From Sternotherus odoratus (lineage: Eukaryota; Chordata; Testudines; Kinosternidae), in NCBI GenBank assembly GCA_032164245.1, contig JAVMKO010000002.1, positions 95,555,340-95,619,339 on the forward strand: a stretch of DNA of 64,000 nt. The letters run 5' to 3'. Below the pieces are notes generated by a model. It saw only the letters and a list, made by a program, of their open reading frames with translations, did not search any database and was not told the DNA's origin. Below are positions 59,891 to 64,000 of this stretch, piece after piece. Every line of letters begins with the position of its first letter. Within the stretch, counting starts at the first letter, position 1. A program made the translations under genes and the position numbers.

Positions 59891-60738
59891 TAGCAGACTC
59901 CTATGGAGCCCTACCCAAAATAGAAAGCTGCCCATATCCAGCAGAACTTCTGAGGGAGAATGGCAGAATCAGTGTTACTTGCCCTCCCCATCAGGGCGTG
60001 CTCCCCGCATCAAGCTATAGTTGACAGCTTCTTGCACTATTAAATCTGGCCCGTGGTTTTAATTGCTCGCACAATGAAGGAGAATGTATTACAATTTTTT
60101 TCATCTTGGGGCTGTAGTGCTACTGAGCCCAGTATTTTGGGTTGAGAATAATATACCCCTCAGAGTCCATTTTTAAAGCTTTTCCTCTGATGCTAAACAG
60201 TGGTTCCCCTCTCTCATGCTTGACTGGAGTTATTTGTTTTTAACAGGCTGTGCACGAGCTTTTTAATTAATTTTCAGTCTCATTTTCCCCAGGAACCACG
60301 TGCCCTCACTACCCCAAATAACTCCTCTTCCCCCTCCCCCATCCCTTTTTTAGCTGGTGGCTGCAACTGTTTGAGTTGTATAGAAATGCTGGGTTTGGAA
60401 GCTGGGGGTTGTTCATTGCAGTCAGCAGATATGCAAACAATGAGTTCAGAATCTGGCTCTTCAGTCAGTTTCTAGAAAAAAGGAATTCAGCGAATAATGA
60501 GTATTAACAAGGCACAAGAGAAACTGATGTGAGGTTTGAATGTTGTTTTAAACAAGCTGGGAGTGATGGTGCGGGAGGGGGAAGCGACTGGTATTGTAAA
60601 TGTGCATTTGCCTTTCTTTGTTCAGAGTGAAGCATATTATCCGTATGTCCAGTTTCATGAATGCTGGAGAGTAAATTTGGGTAGAACAATCCTGTTGTTG
60701 CTACCTTCTGTTATCATATGACATCATAAACTAAACTA

Positions 60739-61301
60739 CCGTATTTTTCGTCATATTGGACGCTCCGGCGTATAAGACGCCCCCGACTTTTAAAGTAAAA
60801 AAGCCGGGGGGGGAAAAAAAAAAAACCAAAAAAACCCCACCACACACAAAAAGCGCCCCGGTTCCCCCCTCCCCGCCGCGGGCGGGCTGCCGGCGGCGCC
60901 CCGGTTCCCCCCTCCCCGCCGCGGGCGGGCTGCCGGGGGCGCCCCGGTTCCCCCCTCCCCGCTGCGGGCGGGCTGCCGGGGGCGCCCCGGTTCCCCCCTC
61001 CCCGCCGCGGGCGGGCTGCCGGCGGCGTCCCGGTTCCCCCCTCCCCCTGCAGCCCGCCCGCGGCGGGGAGGGGGGAACCGGGGCACCGCCGGCAGCCCGC
61101 CCGCGGCGGGGAGGGGGGAACCGGGGCGCCCCCGGCAGCCCGCGGCGGGGAGGGGGGGAACCGGGGCGCACGCACTGTTTTGTTTTGTTTTTTTTTTTTG
61201 TGATGGGGCGAATAGGTATATTCGCCTTATAAGACGCACCAACATTTTCCCCCCCCCGTTTTGGGGAAGAAAAAGTGCGTCTTATAGGGCGAAAAATACG
61301 G
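60739..61301. mobile_element. MITE with GC-rich foldback minisatellite
   Basis: The ends CCGTATTTTTCG and CGAAAAATACGG are perfect 12-bp inverted repeats flanked by TA (60737-60738 and 61302-61303). Next to them 'ggcgtataagacgc' and 'gcgtcttatagggc' also pair. The centre (60854-61170) is a tandem array described separately, so the 563-bp element is a small MITE that has gained a large insert or expansion. Non-coding. Confidence 0.85.
60854..61170. repeat. 43-bp GC minisatellite, inverted halves
   Basis: The unit begins cgccccggttcccccctccc and is 43 bp long (repeat starts at 60854, 60897 and 60940 are exactly 43 apart). About 4.5 units lie in one orientation, then from about 61046 about three run in the opposite orientation. 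GC is close to 90%. Long frames on both strands (150-200 codons of Pro/Arg/Gly/Ala) come from the array. The G-rich strand has many GGGG runs. Confidence 0.95.
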
Positions 61302-62749
61302 TATGTCACTTCATAGTCAATCTGAACTATGTACACATGCACACAAAAACATCATTGGGTGTAATGCAAGAATTTATTTTCACATTTCTCCCCAGCTCCT
61401 GGAGGTGCAGTAAAATAGATTGGTGCAGGGTCTTGAAGTCAATAGTTAAGTATGAAATCTTTTTATAGCCTCCTATTTAAAGAATGACCTTAGGCCAAAT
61501 TCTATTCTCAGTTCTATCACAGTGACCCTGGAATAAATCAATTTAGTTCAGGGGAGTTACTTTGAATTGACATACGGTATAACTGAGGACAGAATTTAGT
61601 CTCATGAGCTTATTCTTATAAAATACCTGTTTAACAGAGACCAAGGGTGGCTGCAGAAACTGCATATTTAATACCTTTCTTTGTAATCAATACTAAAAAT
61701 TAAAACACAGCCCAAAATATTCAAACATGTGCCTAAAAGTAGAATCCTTGTCACAGAGTCACCAGGAGATGCTCTGGAACTACTCCACACGAAGTCAATC
61801 AGGACTCTGGGAGAACTGCCTCTCTGTGAGCATACTGTCTCCAGGGGCATGAGGTATATATATTATTTTGTTTGTTGCTCTAGAGTTCTCATTTTTTGAA
61901 GTGTTGCAGATTTTGGTATGGACAACTTAAAATGTCATTGTAGAAGTTGAGGGGGCTGGAGGTGGAGACACCTGCAGATTGCTGTTATGCAAGGGGCATT
62001 TTGCAGTCAAGAACTATAAGACAGGATCTGAGTGTTAGGGGCCCAGGAAAGAGTTGAGATTTTTGGTTCTGGTTTTCTCATTCTCCCTAATAGACAGAGG
62101 CACAGACCATTTGAATTGTTTTTTGGGGGGAGGACTCCTTGTTCCTCACCTTGCACGAAAGAGAACTCATTTTTCTGGCTCCACAGCCTGTGCTTTGACG
62201 CTCTTACTACATCAGCTTCTCAAGCCACTTAAAAAAGAAAATGTACATCTCATATCTGTGATAAACAGGAATAATTGAAGTATTTTAAATCATTACATGT
62301 TTTTCTTTATTAAACAAGTTGCAATAAATAGGCAGTTCTACCTCATTTAAAACAATGAAGGCAGTAAAATAAAGTACAGCAACTGTACACAGTTTCTTTG
62401 TTGTCTTCAATAAATAGCTTGTTTTTCCCCCATAGCTGTTTTTTTCCAGACAACCCAGTACATTATATATAAGCTGTCTAGGCTTTTCGCTGCTCCCCTC
62501 TTACCCTCACCCAGATTCATCCCTTCCCTATTTGAATGGGCCTTCTAGACAGCCAAAATTGCCCCTCTCTTTTAAACATATATACACACTGCTCCTTTGC
62601 TCCCTGTATTTGTATACACACCTTCCCTTCTGCCCCCTCACCTCAAGTCCCTCTCTCTCCTCCCCTCGCATGAATCTGCTCCCGCCCCAAGTCCCTTTTT
62701 GGCAAAGCTGGGCATTTATTTGCTCTTGACAACTGATGGACAAATGCCT

Positions 62750-62836
62750 AGTTTTACCAAAAAAGTCAGGACATCCAGGGCAGGGCTTAAAAAGGGGACA
62801 GTCTTGGCCAAAATAGGACATATGGTCACCCTAGAC
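62750..62836. repeat. Fragment of a dispersed repeat
   Basis: 'gtcaggacatccagggcagg...ggacagtcttggccaaaata' ending 'ggacatatggtcaccct' matches a reptile repeat end; the same terminal word appears reversed at 26762-26775 (agggtgaccatac). Confidence 0.45.
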
Positions 62837-64000
62837 TGTAGTAAAAGCCACCCAGAGAGCCTGGGGAACCCCGGATCTTCCACCTACCCTGGGCGAGGAG
62901 CCAGGGTGCCGGAGAGCAGCCCCTGGCCCATGTCCCGGCCTCCCAGGGTGTGCTGTCCAGGACAGGTGGAGGGTCCAGGACTCCCTACAGCAGCCCAGGC
63001 TCCCTGGGCAGCTCTTACCACAGCCCGGCTTCTGGTCGGGTGAGGAGGGGAAAGGGAGAAGCAGGGAACAGGGTTCCATGGTGTGTGTGGGTCTTTGTGC
63101 CCAATGCCCCAATAAATCTTAATCCACCTCTGTCAAGTTCCAAATGAAGAAGCTGAAAAAATAGCATCCAGCCATCCGGGGCCTAAACAAAACTCCCATG
63201 CAATCAGTGACTGCTCTCTCTGGCCTGGGCTTAAACTCCTAGTCCATCCTGGGTCCTTCCCACAGAAGGGCAGGATCCAGGGTTATTCCTGATCCTTTTC
63301 TCCAGTAGCTCTCTACTTCTTCCCTCACCAGAGGACTCTGGGAAGCACCATGCAGCTATCCCAGAGCGCTCCCACTAGTACACATGTACACAAACACACA
63401 CATACACTGTCCTAACTACTGCAACGCTCTTTATAGAGGCCAGGTACTCTCTCTGAGGCCCCTTTGAGAGGCAGCTAAGTAGTCACAGGTGAAATGCACC
63501 CATTCTCTTAACGGGGCCAGTCATCCTATGACACCTGGCTGGACGGGACATATAAGGAAGAAAAAACTGGGTCATAGGGGAAGAGGACTGAGGCAGGCAA
63601 AAATCTGGGGACATTTTTCAGCTGAGTTGTTATTTTGTGTTGTTTATCTACTTTGTTATAAACCATGTACCATGCAGGGACTGGGACATGGAGTTTGCTT
63701 CCCTTTCCTGGCTGCTGGAACAGCCCACCAGCCGACAGCAGTCATATTCCCAAACCCAAGGTGCAGGTATGAAATGTATACACATACAGAATTTATGGTT
63801 TGCAAAGATAATAAAGAACAAACATTGCCCCAAAACAAAGTGACTTACCACCCCCATCCCCCAGAGCCTGAGAGACGAGATGGACGTATCATTCCCTTAG
63901 GCCATATCTGCACTAAAGAATTGAACTGTTCCTAACTGAATTAGTGGTACAGAATTGGTTCAAGCACAAATGGTTCATGTGACCCTGTCAGTTCAGTCTG

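Larger units (their letters stand above)
50650..64000 (+). other. CAP2: CAP2 intron 3, continues past the window
   Basis: Begins gtgagt. No sequence encoding the next expected block of the helical folded domain was found up to 64000, so the intron exceeds 13.35 kb. 50.7-51.37, 52.05-53.88, 55.4-57.3 and 61.3-62.75 kb hold nothing I can name beyond short A/T runs; 62.84-64.0 kb likewise. Confidence 0.7.

Noticed and set aside
60731..61342. Long open frames of 150-200 codons on both strands
   Set aside because: They follow the 43-bp GC-rich tandem array and consist of repeated Pro/Arg/Gly/Ala; frames stay open because of composition, not selection.

Overview
The window is vertebrate nuclear DNA, most likely from a turtle. 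It has long introns with GT-AG borders and a CpG-island promoter. Its repeats are typical of turtles: a tRNA-derived Cry-type SINE with a CR1-like tail, CR1 fragments, several hAT-like and TA-flanked non-autonomous DNA elements, and solo retroviral LTRs. Nothing bacterial or archaeal is present. The species assignment rests on my recognition of these repeat families, not on a search.

Only one gene is clearly identifiable: the 5' part of CAP2 (cyclase-associated actin cytoskeleton regulatory protein 2), on the + strand. A CpG-rich block at about 36.04-36.48 kb is the probable promoter and non-coding exon 1, with a donor after 36321. The ATG lies in exon 2 (coding part 47663-47786). Exon 3 is 50549-50649. 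The splice phases join to give a continuous 75-residue N terminus. I found no exon 4 before the window ends, so intron 3 exceeds 13.3 kb.

From 1 to 36 kb I see no convincing protein-coding gene. This intergenic stretch holds two solo LTRs with perfect 5-bp target duplications (664-1376, 3625-4744), a 149-bp AT palindrome (3150-3298), and two copies of one hAT-like element (7582-7887, 18177-18484; the second has a perfect 8-bp duplication). It also holds two copies of a possible Penelope-like repeat with expanded minisatellites (10.9-11.8 kb, 24.5-25.0 kb), a broken endogenous retrovirus (19994-23694), a SINE, several MITE-like elements, and two weak candidate exons on the minus strand (31.9-33.0 kb).

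From 36 to 64 kb the sequence is CAP2 introns seeded with DNA-transposon derivatives, a minus-strand solo LTR (57913-58274), two 97% identical 137-bp MITEs on either side of exon 3, and a GC-rich foldback minisatellite inside another MITE (60739-61301).

The most unusual structure is the provirus. A 5' LTR begins exactly at the end of a 258-bp host segment. The 3' end of the element is missing, and in its place is a second, 99% identical copy of that host segment which continues across the apparently empty integration site. This looks like an exchange between an occupied and an empty allele. I do not see an undescribed gene system; the interest here is structural.
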